Shown: in pieces, positions 23,553 through 34,740 of the stretch
Layout: each line of letters begins with the position of its first letter
Position numbering within the stretch: position 1 is the stretch's first letter
Program-made: the position numbers and the translations under genes
DNA from: Ectobius pallidus
Lineage: Eukaryota; Arthropoda; Insecta; Blattodea; Ectobiidae
Direction of reading: 5' to 3'
Assembly: GCA_964059195.1 (NCBI GenBank)
Contig: CAXKWD010000011.1
Location: forward strand, 11,130,451 to 11,194,450
DNA length: 64,000 nt
The notes under the pieces: generated by a model
Seen by the model: only the letters and a program-made list of their open reading frames with translations
Database searches by the model: none
Told to the model about the DNA's origin: nothing

Positions 23553-24250
23553 CAGTGAGTCCCACGCAAAAGTTGGCCAATCATGCAGGTTTCTGCGTTG
23601 GCGGCGGGCACAGCTCCAACTCCCGAACAATCAGGTGAAATATCTATGCAAATAAAGCCATGAACGGTGTAATGGTTCAGGTTCTCACATTTACAGTTGG
23701 AATTACAATGAAAATAACCACGTATCTCATCACAAGAGATGCTGGAAATGTTCTCCTCTTGCATCCATACAACACTGGCACCTTTTTAGGAAATTGTCTT
23801 TCACGCGCATAAGTTCAGCTTCCGAGACAGTTACTTTCTCTTGTGATAGGCCTATGTAATATTATCTTTAAGTTCTTCTAACAGTATGTGAATATTATTT
23901 ATGAGGAAACTTAAAATAAAGTGTATAGGTCAATTTTCCATACATTACAAGAATTTAAAAAGACAATGTCACAAGAGAATTAACTCTATCTTGGAAGCTG
24001 AACTTAATATGTGGGTAAAACAAAATTTCCTAAAAAGGTGTCAGTGTTGTGTGGATGCAAGAGGAGGACATTTCCAACATCTCTTATGATGAGGAACATG
24101 GTTATTTCATTGTAATTCCAACTGGAAATATGAAAACCTGAACCATTACACCGCTCGCGGCTTTATTTGCATAGATATTTGCGAGTTGGAACTGTGCCCA
24201 CCATGATGCAGAAACCCGCATGATTGGCCACTCTTGCATGAGACTCACTG
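23553..24250. mobile_element. Palindromic MITE with ~300-bp arms
   Basis: The sequence folds on itself. The left arm starts CAGTGAGTCCCACGCAAAAG, and the right arm ends in the inverse, CACTCTTGCATGAGACTCACTG with small changes. The arms stay recognisably complementary for about 300 bp around a centre near 23900. TA flanks both ends (23551-23552, 24251-24252), as in mariner/Tc1 insertions. It interrupts the ~50-bp minisatellite. A second copy lies at 41353-41910. No transposase remains. Confidence 0.82.
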
Positions 24251-24251
24251 T

Positions 24252-24395
24252 AGTTGCTATGCCTGTACCCACTCCCTTACTATGGGTTACCTTCCTCTGA
24301 GATAGTTGCTATATGTGTCCCCACTCTGTTTCCACAAACATGGTTGTTATGCATGTTCCAATTACCTTACTTTTGGTCATCTTTGAACATGTGTT
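24252..24395 (+). repeat. Minisatellite of ~50-bp units, third block
   Basis: Two to three diverged units with CCCACTCCCTTACTATGGGT, TACCTTCCTCTGAGATAGT and GTTATGCATGTTCC. It continues the array split by the MITE. Confidence 0.7.
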
Positions 24396-24832
24396 ATGAA
24401 AATTGCTTTCACAGATCACATTTTCATCACAACTGCTTAATTTTATACTCTGCTGTAATTCTTTTGAAATAGTAATTTCTTTGCATTGTGTTTAGTGCTT
24501 TCGGTTTTTTGGTCTAGAGAATGAACCCATAAAAATAACTACTGTATCAATTTGTTATGCTGAAACCAGATGAGATGTATTGATGCGCATGCTGTACAAT
24601 ATTGCCTGTTCCTTTCAGACCTACCTATGCAAGCTGAAGGAAACTTGAACCTCCTGCAATCCACTCCTTAACTTCCAAGAATTTCAATTTCCGATTCCTT
24701 GGAATCAATGGCCTTCATGTGTACTACATTGACTGTTTGAGACTCCAAATAAGTGGTAAGTGTTAACTGTTTTTATTGGCGTATGTGAGGGTGCCCTCTA
24801 TTGGGGGCTTAGGGCCTCAAAGTAGGGATGGG

Positions 24833-25571
24833 ATATCTGTATCTATATTATTGAATATCTATATTTTGTTTTTGATATCCAATATTTTGACATTGATATT
24901 TCAGTTCCGATAATATCGTTATATTGATAATTGCTCTTCGATAATACCGATGTTCTCTATTCAAGAATAAAAATAAAATGGAGGGTGAGAATGGGACTTA
25001 AAAAATACACAATCATAATATCAATATTTATTATATTTATTTATAAAAATGGGCAAAATAAACATTTCAAACAATATCAAGTTAAAAATTAATAAAAGTA
25101 AAACATAAGTATAGCATATTGATTTCACAGTTATCAACATTTAATTACACTTACTTTCAGCATTCTGGTCGTTAATTTAAGTTTTGCTGCCACAAGGGTG
25201 TCTCACTGTCAGTTACACTTATTCGCTAGAAGTAACAACAACAAGCAGCGATGCCAACCCATTCCCTAAATCGCTGTAGGATATAAATTAGCATTAAACT
25301 ACAGTACCGTGGATTTGTTCCTAGAGCACTCAGAAACCATGAACACATAGTTCATGCATGTGCACAATGTCTATGCAGCAAAATTGTCAATTGTGCATTC
25401 ATGAACTATGTGTTAACGGTTTCTGGGTGCTCCAGAAATAAATCTATTATCTTAGTAAAACTTTTGATATTATCAAATATTGATATTTTCTTACAGACAA
25501 TACTGATATCTATATTAGTAACCGATATTCATATGAATATCAATATTTTGATTCCAATTATCCCATCCCTA
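24833..25571. mobile_element. hAT-like element, TIR TAGGGATGGGATA
   Basis: The left end TAGGGATGGGATATCTGTAT is matched in inverted form at the right (TATCCCATCCCTA). The flanks CCTCAAAG and CCCCTAAG agree at six of eight bases, a worn 8-bp duplication. The interior is rich in ATATTGATATC-type sequence and holds an inner palindrome at 25312-25445. No transposase was seen. Confidence 0.65.
25312..25445. repeat. Inner palindrome, ~55-bp arms
   Basis: GATTTGTTCCTAGAGCACTC and the following ~35 bases (CATGAACACATAGTTCATG) reappear as an imperfect reverse complement ending in TGCTCCAGAAATAAATC. The loop is short. It forms the core of the surrounding hAT-like element. Confidence 0.75.
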
Positions 25572-25929
25572 CCCCTAAGTGGAGGTCTTGGTATCTAGAC
25601 TAGCTAGACTAATTAACATTGCCTATTGACAGTAGTGAGTGTCAAGTAATAAAGTTAAATAGTTTAATTAAGTTTACAAATGAAATTCTTATACAACAGT
25701 CTTTAAAAATTTTAAATTCGCTATAAAATGATATGATAGGGTAATTTGCTAATGTATTCGTATTTTGCTTTGGGGGGCCTCATTTCGTGGCATGTCATGA
25801 TTGTTTTATCCGAATAATAATTGCCCACAACTTCGCTCACATAGATCTCATAATTTGATAGAAATAGAAATAATCTTTTCTATGTTCTCCAATCCTATAG
25901 TTTTTATTAATGTTGTAAATGAGAACGTG

Positions 25930-26670
25930 TAAGAATACTATATTATTCTCCATATAAACTCTGAACACCCTTGTGGGCCCCTTTTCATTTATAAATTCGA
26001 TTGGGGTAGAACTTGAGGAAATGCTGTCATGAGTGTTTCATTTTAAGCCCTTCTGGGATTGATTTCCAAATAAATAAGAAATACATGTTTTATTATTTGT
26101 ATTGTAGAGTATTTATGCTAAGAAAATAAGACCAAAAAAATGGTTTATACCCTTCTTTCACCCCATAATGGTTGGTTTCTAAATAAAGAAGAAATATGTG
26201 TTTAATTATTTATGATGTGGCGTATTTTTAAGTCAATAGAACCATTAAATGTTTTCTCCATACAAATTTTGAACCCCTTAGGGATTGAATTTTGGGAAAT
26301 AATGAAATACAAGTTGCATTATTTGTATTGTGGAGTATTTATCCCAAGTTAAAAAAAAAAACTGACAAAATTTTTTTCGGTAGAAACTTTCATACTCCCA
26401 TTTCACCCCGCCCCCCAAAAAGGGTTTAATTATTTATATTTTGGAATACCGTCATCAACTTAGGACTGTAGAAGTATTAAGTAATGTTTTGCCTTAAAAT
26501 TTTTTACCCCTTTCGGGGCTGTATTGTGAAATATCTCTTCATAGTAAGTGTTTACATTATGAAACTCCTTACGAAATGTTCATATTTTCATAGCTTCAGC
26601 AGTTTCGGCATGAAGATGGTGATTCAGTCAGTCAGGACATGTTATTTTATACAGATTATTAATCAGACTC
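25930..26670 (+). repeat. Degenerate ~120-125-bp repeats with CAGTCAGTCAGG tail
   Basis: Several diverged units share GAACCCCTTAGGGATTGA-like blocks, then AATAA(A)GAAATA, TTATTTGTATTGTGGAGTAT and TTTATGC. A GATTCAGTCAGTCAGGACAT segment near the end resembles the tail of dispersed arthropod repeats. The superfamily is not established. Confidence 0.45.
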
Positions 26671-26727
26671 ACTAATTTGTGAATATTTACGAAAATCAGT
26701 TCCTGGTATATCCTATATTTAAATATA

Positions 26728-27252
26728 TACAGGGTGTCTAAAAAAAAGTACTAACACTTTGAATGAGTATAAAAACATTATTTATGGACATAGAGACAAG
26801 TTTAAAGGCTTGAATTACAGAAGAAACATGTACTTAAAGAATCGTGTTCGCAAATGTTCAAATTGATGACCGTCATTGTCCAGACAAAGCTGATAACGCG
26901 AACCAATGGAAACGCAAACGTCACGACACAGTTCATTTGGTTTTTCGCGACATTGTCTTTAAATTTCCAATTTCAATGCATCAGTTGTTCTTGGTTTTGT
27001 GCGATAAACTCTGTCCTTGAGGTATCCCCATAAAAAGAAGTCCATTGGCGTGAGCTCTGGGGAACGCGCAGGGTATTCAATCCTGCCCCTTCGTCCAATC
27101 CATGTGTTTGGATAAGCTGCATGGAGGTAAACTCTTACATCTCGATGGTAGTGTAATCTGTAGTCTGTACATCTGTAATTCAACCCTTTAAACTTGTCTC
27201 TATGTTCATAAATAATGTTTTTATACTCATTCAAAGTGCCAGTACATTTTTT

Positions 27253-27257
<5 letters not shown>
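26728..27257 (-). mobile_element. Mariner-like fold-back element
   Basis: The left arm (CACTTTGAATGAGTATAAAA onward, 26755-26822) and right arm (27170-27240) are inverted repeats of about 70 bp with few mismatches, far longer than usual mariner TIRs. Between them the reverse strand keeps the C-terminal part of a transposase. An internal deletion plus inversion of one end would produce this structure. The right side is followed directly by an (AT)n tract. Confidence 0.78.
26959..27234 (-). pseudogene. Mariner-like transposase C-terminal fragment
   Basis: A 91-codon frame in which the inverted repeat itself is translated first. It then enters WIGRRGRIEYPARSPELTPM and DFFLWGYLKDRVY, the block carrying the last catalytic Asp of mariner-like (IS630-type) transposases. 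The first two catalytic residues are missing, so it cannot be active. Confidence 0.8.
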
Positions 27258-27338
<81 letters not shown>

Positions 27339-27341
27339 TTT
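27258..27341 (+). repeat. (AT)n microsatellite
   Basis: About 80 bp of nearly pure AT dinucleotides with occasional extra A, followed by a T run. Confidence 0.95.
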
Positions 27342-27350
27342 TTTTTTTTT

Positions 27351-28332
27351 TACAAAAAGTTTAATAGGTACAGTTACAAACAAATGCACACATGAAGGGA
27401 CATCTTTTGTCTATTCTTCTATATAGTCGCCAAGTTTCTCAACACATTTCTCCCATTGTGATACCAGTTTCAAAATACCCTGTTCATAGAAGTCCGTTCG
27501 ATTGGAGTATAGCCATCTGCGGACTGCTATTTTCACGTCTGAATCTGATGCAAAGCGTTTACCGGCCAGGAATTTCTTCATGGGACCAAACAAATGAAAG
27601 GTTATCACGGCCACCTTCGAAGAATGCACACCACCTGGAGACATTGCTACGGTCCATACAGTCGTCCCCATACACACCACGCATGTTCCTGTGAATTTCA
27701 CTCTGGTTATGCCCTTTAGCCCATAAAAATCGCACTACACCCAGCAGCGTCGCCAGGAATTTTATTAAGGGGGGGGGGCAAAATCAATTTCGGACCTCAA
27801 TTTCAATTGATTAGGCTAAACACATTAATTTCCACTTAGTTAATCGGATCTTTATGTTGAACCCAAGCTGAATTCGACGAGGCTACAGAGTTTTTGAAGT
27901 TAACAGAAAACGCTCTTTTGAGTAATGGCCTTGGTGAGATATTATTATAAATACATATTATGGTTATAATTAGTTAATACTTGCTAAACTCATTATAAAG
28001 TAATTATATTTTTTTATTCTCCATGCTACAACTGTAGGTTGACAAAGAGTACCACAAATAAATTAATCCATAAGGCAATCCAGAGGGGGGCAGTTGCCCC
28101 CCCCCCCCATGCCGACGCCCATGACTACACCTTGCTGAAGAAATTCCGGGCCGGTATGAACAGGGTATTTTGAAACTGGTATCACGATGGTAGGAATGTG
28201 TTGAGAAACTTGGCGACTGTATAGAAAAGTAGACAAAAGATGTCACTTCATGTGTGCATTTGTTTGTAATTGTACCTATTAAACTTTTTGTAAAAGAAAT
28301 TATTGTGCGTTACTTTTCGATCCACCCTCGTA
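27351..28332 (-). mobile_element. Palindromic mariner derivative with nested hAT MITE
   Basis: The left part (27351-27735) read in reverse encodes the end of a mariner transposase (FHLFGPMKKFLAGKRFASDS ... WEKCVEKLGDYIEE). The right part (28132-28294) is an inverted copy of the same end, reading in the + direction with changes. The far right reaches a mariner terminus (GGATCCACCCTCGTA-like) at 28332. The centre is occupied by a 382-bp hAT MITE. The left terminus is lost in the AT tract. Confidence 0.8.
27742..28123. mobile_element. hAT MITE (CAGCAGCGTCGCCAGG), copy 1
   Basis: A perfect 8-bp target duplication ACTACACC (27734-27741, 28124-28131) flanks 382 bp whose ends are imperfect inverted repeats (CAGCAGCGTCGCCAGG, and CATGGGCGTCGGCATG from the right). 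Each end carries an inner run of G or C. It is nested in the palindromic mariner derivative. Copy 2 is at 34033-34429. Confidence 0.9.
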
Positions 28333-28698
28333 TAATTGAATAAAAGTCAAACTATTTCTGCTTCCACTGTTTCCAGTAAACATTAATAAATGATGAGGTT
28401 AATGGAGTACGTATTGCATTCATCATTCCACATAATACTTAATAATCTTGAAGGAATCTCAAGTACATGTTTATATCCGTCAGAAAGCAATGTAATTATC
28501 GATCCTCAGTAATCAATGCGAGTATATCTATTGCATTCTACAACTATCACGCACTTTGCCGTTAAGTGTTCAGGTACTAAAATCTACTTTGAGATAATTA
28601 TACTCCATAATAGAACTTGACTAATTTGAGTGTCTTTAATTTAAAATCTTTAATAATACATTTTTTTTGTCCGGTCCCTTTTTTTATATGATGGGGAT

Positions 28699-29209
28699 CA
28701 GGGCCGTAGCTAGGCGGTGGCGAGATGTGCCCCCGCCAAGGGCGCAGGTACAAAGAGGGCGCAAAATTAAGCATGAAAAGTCTCGCCTTTTTTAGACTGG
28801 TGCAATTTATCAAGCAATAAAATTTCCACGTTAATGGAAGAAATCTTTCAGGTTATTAAAAATTACTGCACGTGAACTATCTGTAGTATTAAGCCGATTG
28901 TCTACAAACAAACAGCAGTCATGCAGCGTTCTTTTATTAACACGTTTCTTATTGAACGCGTATGATAACATAAATCATGAACAGTATGGAACGATATAAC
29001 AATTAAAATATACGTTATTATTGAGATGAAAGTGGTTCAACTCAATCCCTTTCCAGCTGACTGCCGTCATTTTCAAATTGAGGTTTAGGTTTTCTTTGAT
29101 ACTAACTGTGTTTTTATAGTAAAATAATAAACGATTTTACAGAAATTTAAAAAAAATTGTTCAGATCCCCCAGTATTGGAGGGCGCAGATGGACATTGGT
29201 ACGGCCCTG
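28699..29209. mobile_element. hAT MITE (CAGGGCCGTAGCTAGG), copy 1
   Basis: A perfect 8-bp duplication ATGGGGAT (28691-28698, 29210-29217) flanks 511 bp starting CAGGGCCGTAGC and ending GTACGGCCCTG. A GGGCGCA motif is repeated near both ends. Two more copies lie at 47284-47932 and 52719-53406. Confidence 0.9.
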
Positions 29210-29519
29210 ATGGGGATAAGGGTACAAATTAATAAATGGTGTAGTCTCTTGAGATTGTTAATATGAAAGCGTACGAAAACAGATGGATCTGCGGGTGTGA
29301 TGTTCGGAATGCTCAACAGAACCTTTCTTAACATATCTTGGCTTTGGGGAAATGTGCGGAGCTGTAATTTTATTACAGACTAAGCAAGAAAAAGAATATT
29401 TATCAACTTTTCTTTAAGAGGCAATGAATTAAATTAATTACTGATCAGCAGGTCAACATTGTCGAACCCTTTTAATTTTAATAGGTTATATAAATAATAG
29501 GGTTACTTATACCCTCTTC

Positions 29520-29803
29520 GACCGCCGGCGTCGCTGACTACAGATCCGTCGGCCCGGGTTTGATCCCCGGTACCTCTTCGGTAGGGAGGGAGGGAGGTCT
29601 GGCAGGGGTGTACTCAGCCTCGTGATTCAAATTGAGGAGCTACTTGATGAAGTAGCGGCTCCGGTTATGAAAACCACCATTAACAGCCGTGGGTGTCGGC
29701 ATGCTGACCACATGCCCCCCAATCCTGCCATCTGCCTGTGGTAAATGACGTGCGGTCGGGTGGTAGGCCAAATCCCTCCAGGGAAGTAGCACCACGGAGT
29801 TTT
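29520..29803 (+). mobile_element. tRNA-derived SINE, family 1
   Basis: A head with GTCGCTGACTACAGATC and a B box GGGTTTGATCCCC is followed by a body with CTCGTGATTCAAATTGAGGA and GGGTGTCGGCATGCTGACCA. A perfect 13-bp target duplication TTATACCCTCTTC flanks it (29507-29519, 29804-29816). The first tRNA bases are missing compared with the copy at 52012. Confidence 0.9.
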
Positions 29804-30021
29804 TTATACCCTCTTCACTATATAAGTAGGCTTAAAAATATTTTCTTTATAAGTTTAGGCCTATGAAATTGTATCTGCAGTAGACCCTCGTTTTAGGCCA
29901 CGAGTCGCGACTGATTAATGCAGAAAGATAAGTCGTAAAGCATGTATGCGAACGCGCAAATGTTTTCATGTGAAAAAGAGACAAAAATAACTTTATTGTG
30001 AAAATGAAAATACCTTTTTAA

Positions 30022-30253
30022 CAGAGGCGTAACGAGGGAACCCCCCCCCCCCCATTGATTAAAAAAAGGAAAATTGTACAATTTTTTAAGTCTGATTATA
30101 AATTACTTAATACGAGTATAACGCGTGGAAAGCTTAAAACTCGTTATTGTGCATCTTAATTTTTAAAATTTTCCGGGGGAGGACCCCCGAACACCCCGCT
30201 CCCTGGGGGGGGGTATTCTATCCCCCCATATGGTCGGCCTGGTTACGCCTATG
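30022..30253. mobile_element. hAT MITE (CAGAGGCGTAAC)
   Basis: TIRs CAGAGGCGTAACGAGG and, from the right, CATAGGCGTAACCAGG. The duplications CTTTTTAA and CTTATTAA agree at seven of eight bases. The element is 232 bp, with C and G runs just inside both ends. Confidence 0.85.
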
Positions 30254-30589
30254 CTTATTAATAATAGCGTGTAAAACTTTCCTTTTCGAAACGGGAAAGT
30301 ACAAACAGTGCATCAGATGACACGCCGAGCCGTTAGCTTCAAAGCGATGTTCATAACCTCTCGTTTCACAGGCGATATCAATCTTCTCAACTCCACATGA
30401 CACGAAACAAATGCAGTTGAATTGTAATTGTTGGCAACATAGTGTAAAATCCTCAAGCCTAAAATGAACAACATTGTTTTAATATGTAGTGGAAAGAGAA
30501 AAATTTGAAAGACAACTGAAGTTACGGAAGTTATGGCCCTTGATTATTATAATTCCAACATAAAAGCTAAAATGCTTTACTCACACGGT

Positions 30590-31196
30590 TTGATTTTAAT
30601 GTCCATAAAGTAAGTTTTCCTAGGGCTGTTTATAGAAACAAAACACAATTTCACGGAAATGTTTATTGCAACAGATACAGCAAGTGTTCAGCTATTTTTC
30701 AAAATATACGCTACCGGAATTGAGACATTTTTCATACCGTGGGACCAACTTTTGAATACCTGTGTCGTAGAACTCTGCCGCCTGGGATTTGAATCAATGT
30801 GTGACAACCATGTCCGCCTTTTTGTCATTCTCTGTCATTTCTTGAGGTGTAGGAAAATATGGAAATCACTGGTAGCGAGATCTGGGCTGTAAAGTGTATT
30901 TTTAAACACCTCCCAGCAAGTATCCTGCGCAGGTGTTTAAACATTCACCCTATAGTCCGGATCTCGATCCCAATGATTTCCATCTTTTCCTACACCTCAA
31001 GAAATGACGGCAGAGTTCTACGACACAGGTATTCAAAAGTTGGTCCCACGGTATGAAAAATCTTTCAATTCCCTTAGCGAATATTTTTAAAAATAGCTGA
31101 ACACTTGCTGTAGCTTTTGCAATAAACATTTCCATGAAATTGTGTTTTGTTTCTGTAAACGGCCCCGGGGAGAGTTACTTTAGGGATGCGGCTCGT
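30590..31196. mobile_element. Palindromic mariner-derived MITE, copy 1
   Basis: The two halves are inverted copies of a mariner 3' end. Each half encodes, towards the outside, the transposase tail (F-x-S-W..GIQKLVPR-like, then C-L-N-x-G-x-E-Y-V-E-K in better copies). The terminal sequence contains TTTACAGAAACAAAACAC and ends TACGAGSC-like. A GTTTAAACACCTCCCAGC motif marks the centre. Other copies are at 33462-33873 and 40241-40908. Confidence 0.82.
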
Positions 31197-32054
31197 ACAA
31201 ATAGAATAACGGAATAAATAGAAGAATTTTAATGGTCTTTATATTTTGATAAGAATTAATTGATAGTAAAAATCTACCTGTTATGCAAAGTTGATTTTTC
31301 TCGCCTTTTCTGCCGGAAAATCTTCAATGACATCATCCATGTTTAGCTGTGACGCCATATTACGTTCTATTGATTGAGTTTGCTAATGATGACTGCATGC
31401 TTGTTCTCATAGGCCTTGATAAATTTCAACCTGGCAGAACTTCTTTCTGCACTCACTGTTATTGGCACTATAGGCAACATCTGCGTTCGGAAAAGGATTT
31501 TGCATTATTTTTAAGAACTAACATTTCAATGGCTGACTTGACTTCATGAGGAATACAGATATCGCAGGAGTTTGAGAGTTCATCAGTCATGTTCTTGCAT
31601 TTTTATAATCCAAATATGCCTTAAATTGTTGAACTGTTCAGACGATTTCTGTTGCAGTATCCAATTTTGGATAAAAACGTTCTATAATATATTGTGCTCA
31701 ATAATGTCTAATCGATTCCTTCATAATTGAACAATTTTCTCTTTTTCGACATTCTTCATTCAGGAAATTTAGGCTGAACGCCTAGTAATTAACACATTTC
31801 GTTTTTGCGTTCAGAACTGCTGAAGTGATTCCGAAAGATCCAGTTTTATGTCTTGTGACTGGAGTTTTTTTTACTGACAACAGGAAATGCGACATCACAC
31901 CGTATCTCAACACTGACCAAAAATTCATCTTTTTCATGTTCCTGATTTAATGCCATTGCTTCACTTTTAATTTTAGGGTTATTTACTGTTTCTGCAACTT
32001 CAAGAAGAGCGTCACTCATTTTATTTGATACCTTATTGGTTTCATACTATCTAT

Positions 32055-32240
32055 CAGTGGCGGACGCAGGGGGGGATTGGGGGGATATTTCCCCCCCCCC
32101 CCGAAATTTGAAAAAAGGCTATACATGCACTCTAAGTGGCCAGTTTTATAAACTAATTATGTATGTAAGTTCATTAATTTTGTTAGTACTCTTTCTATCT
32201 ATTCAAATCCCCCCCGAAAAAAAATTTGCGTCCGCCACTG
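32055..32240. mobile_element. hAT MITE (CAGTGGCGGACGCA), copy 1
   Basis: A perfect duplication CTATCTAT (32047-32054, 32241-32248) flanks 186 bp with perfect 14-bp TIR CAGTGGCGGACGCA. Both ends carry long G/C runs. Copy 2 at 63465-63646 is almost the same in length and sequence. Confidence 0.95.
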
Positions 32241-32389
32241 CTATCTATCCTACTTTCCATCTGGTATCGGTCAACTTCTTTACCGTAATATGGGTCACAG
32301 GTTTAAGCAAGATAGCGCACTAAGAGACTGATACTGCAAAAAATATAATTCTGCAAGTAATGCAAAAATGCCTGTTAGCCACATTTAGC

Positions 32390-32596
32390 TGTGACTCCAC
32401 ATTCTTCAGGCCCTTGTGGTCCCCAGGTATCATCTGGCTGTCATTATCATCTTCATCTCATCCTCGCCTTGTTTGTAGTTAGTATGTGTGTGAATAGTGT
32501 ATCTCGTCCTATGTGTTCGTGTTGTCTCGGAGGTGGCTCCGGCATTGGGCTGATCACTCATCCGGGGAGGCATTCCATGTCCTTGTCTGGCCAAAA
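32390..32596 (+). mobile_element. tRNA-SINE family 3, 5'-truncated copy
   Basis: This matches the body of the element at 37500-37800: GTGGTCCCCAGGTATCATCTGG, ATCATCTTCATCTCATCC, GTGTTCGTGTTGTCTCGGAG. The tRNA-like head is missing. Confidence 0.75.
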
Positions 32597-32852
32597 AAGT
32601 ATGTATGTGATCCAAAGATAATCCCTCTCCCGACAAGTCGCGGCCCTATAAGGCCCGGGCGGCTTGGGTCGCTTACATCCTAAAAGGGAGAAGTAAAACT
32701 ACGATAAAGAAAGAAAGAATCAATGAAACATATTTTGTATTTAATGAGAAATATTATGAACAAAGATCTGGCTTTGCAATGGGAGTCCACTGTCACCCTT
32801 ACTAGCAGATCTGTACATGAGCGATATTGAAAGGCATTTCACATCATATAAA

Positions 32853-33068
32853 GATCCCGCACGAAATCTGTGCCGATGAGACCGTTACTCGCTAGAGAGA
32901 GACATGCTATTGTGCGAGAGAGAGAGAGAGAGAGATAGCTTGGCCTTTACAAATAGAAAGGGAGGTACTGTTTGCGAGAGAGACAGGTAGCAGGCCAGTC
33001 GACGCTACAGTCTCCACGAAAACATAATGCAATGACGTAGGCAATCGGCACAGATTTCGTGCGGGATC
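32853..33068. mobile_element. MITE with 25-bp perfect TIR GATCCCGCACGAAATCTG
   Basis: The left GATCCCGCACGAAATCTGTG and the right CACAGATTTCGTGCGGGATC are perfect inverted repeats of about 25 bp. The interior (216 bp in all) holds a GA-rich microsatellite. Flanks CATATAAA and TATACAAA suggest a worn 8-bp duplication. It interrupts the Penelope RT segment. Confidence 0.8.
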
Positions 33069-33461
33069 TATACAAAACATGGCACGGATATGTCGATATA
33101 TTTGCCACAGTAAATGAGAAACAGATAAAGGATGCTCTAAAACTACTCAACAGTGAAGATTCAATCAATTTCACTCTAGACTAAGCATAAAACAATCTCG
33201 TAGATATAAAAGTCATAAAACAGAAGAATTGGAATTTACAGAAAATAAATCGAACAAGAACCAACAGTTTCAACCTGTTAATAATAAACATGCAGTGTTG
33301 ATTAGCTTCACACGCAGATTGGTTAATTTGTCACTCAACCGAAATGAGTATGAGAATGAATATCAGAGAATTATTGCTACAGCACAACAGAATGGTTTCA
33401 ACAAAAAACTGGTTGAGAAGAAACTTAAGAACTACCGCAGACATATATATTTATATATTTC

Positions 33462-33873
33462 TCTTTGTTATTCGCTGTCGTTTCTTGAGGTGTAGGAAAA
33501 GATAAAAATCCCTGGGAGCAAGGTCCGGGCTGTAGGGTGGATGTTTAAACACCTCCTAGCCAGTCTCCTGCAGAAGTTCGGCTGGCAGGTGTTTAAACAT
33601 TCACCCTAAAGCCCGGACCTCGCTCCCAGTGATTTCCATCTTTTCCTACGCCTCACAAAATGACAAATTAGGACAGACAGGTGGAGATGGTTGTCACACA
33701 GGGGTTCAAATCCCAGGCGGCAGACTTGTACGACACAGCTATTCAAAAGTTGGTCCCACGGTGTGACAAATGTCTCAATTCCGGTGGTGAATATGTTGAA
33801 AAATAGGTGAACACTTGCTGTGTCTGTTGCAATAATTATTTACTTGAAAGTGTGTTTTGTTCCTGTAAACGGA
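33462..33873. mobile_element. Palindromic mariner-derived MITE, copy 2 (left arm truncated)
   Basis: The right half (33605-33873) reads PDLAPSDFHLFLRL, then after a frameshift AIQKLVPRCDKCLNSGGEYV with EK-stop, the C-terminus of a mariner transposase. The left half is the inverse but stops early at about 33462. It is the same family as 30590-31196. It is inserted in the Penelope relic. Confidence 0.82.
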
Positions 33874-34032
33874 CATTAGTCAAAATTATCATTCTAAGTT
33901 ATACTAATGCCATAACCTAAGTGACACTAAATGAACAAAATATGCTTACAGATTACAGAAGCAGATCACAGACACAACTACCCTAAAACCTGAAAAACGA
34001 AATCTCATAAACAATAAAATCATTATCCGATG

Positions 34033-34429
34033 CAGCAGCGTCGCCAGGAATTTTATTAAGGGGGGCAAAATCAATTTCGTACCTCAATTTCGGACAATTT
34101 CAAATGATTAGGCTAAACACATTAATATTCACTTAGTTAACCGGGTCGTTATTTTGAACCCAAGCTGAATTCGACGAGGCTACAAAGTTTTTTAAGTTAA
34201 CAGAATACGCTCCTTTGAGCAATGACCTTGGTGAGATATTATTATAAATACATATTATAGTTATAATTAGTTAATACTTGCTAAACTCATTATAAAGTAA
34301 TTCAATTTTTTTTTATTCTCCATGCTACAACTGTAGGTTGACAAAGAGTACCACAAATAAATGAATCCATAAGGCAATCCAGAGGGGGGCAGTTGCCCCC
34401 CCCCTTGCCCCCCCTTGCCGACGCCCATG
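34033..34429. mobile_element. hAT MITE (CAGCAGCGTCGCCAGG), copy 2
   Basis: Flanked by ATCCGATG and AACCGATG (seven of eight identical). It begins CAGCAGCGTCGCCAGGAATT like copy 1 at 27742 and ends GCCGACGCCCATG, 397 bp. It lies between the RT and GIY-YIG parts of the Penelope relic. Confidence 0.9.
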
Positions 34430-34519
34430 AACCGATGGCAGATAGAAAATTCAAAAAGATCCTCCAACATTAAAAGTTAACACATACAATCTACGAAATA
34501 TGCTTACGTCCAGTATTGG

Positions 34520-34740
34520 CCAAGTACATCTCCTAAAAAAAAATCAAGTATTAATCTGCTCAACTGTCAAGATTGTTACCTTAAATACATAGGAAGAACA
34601 ACAAGAAAGCTAGAGACAATTATGAAGGAACACCAGAAATTATATGCGCAAATCGATAAATCGCTGGGAGCAGTCCATGTGTGGAATATGAACTATGAAA
34701 CTGAACAGTCTGGGGCATCTTAATATTGATAGAAATATTT
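34520..34740 (+). pseudogene. Penelope GIY-YIG endonuclease fragment
   Basis: The frame reads N-C-Q-D-C-Y-L-K-Y-I-G-R-T-T-R-K-L followed by MKEHQKLY and an AVHVWNMNY tail. C-x2-C-x3-Y-I-G-x-T-x-R and the later E-H are the conserved positions of Penelope-type GIY-YIG nucleases, which nick the target DNA. It is short and separated from its RT by MITEs, so it is inactive. Confidence 0.72.

Noticed and set aside
24620..24670. Candidate terminal exon after a good acceptor (TTCCTTTCAG)
   Set aside because: The frame is only about 17 codons, with no homology and no upstream partner exon of matching phase.
30659..30892. 77-codon frame, repeated at 40308 and in inverse at 30950 and 40612
   Set aside because: These are antisense readings of the mariner transposase C-terminus in the palindromic MITE; the sense strand carries the real motif.
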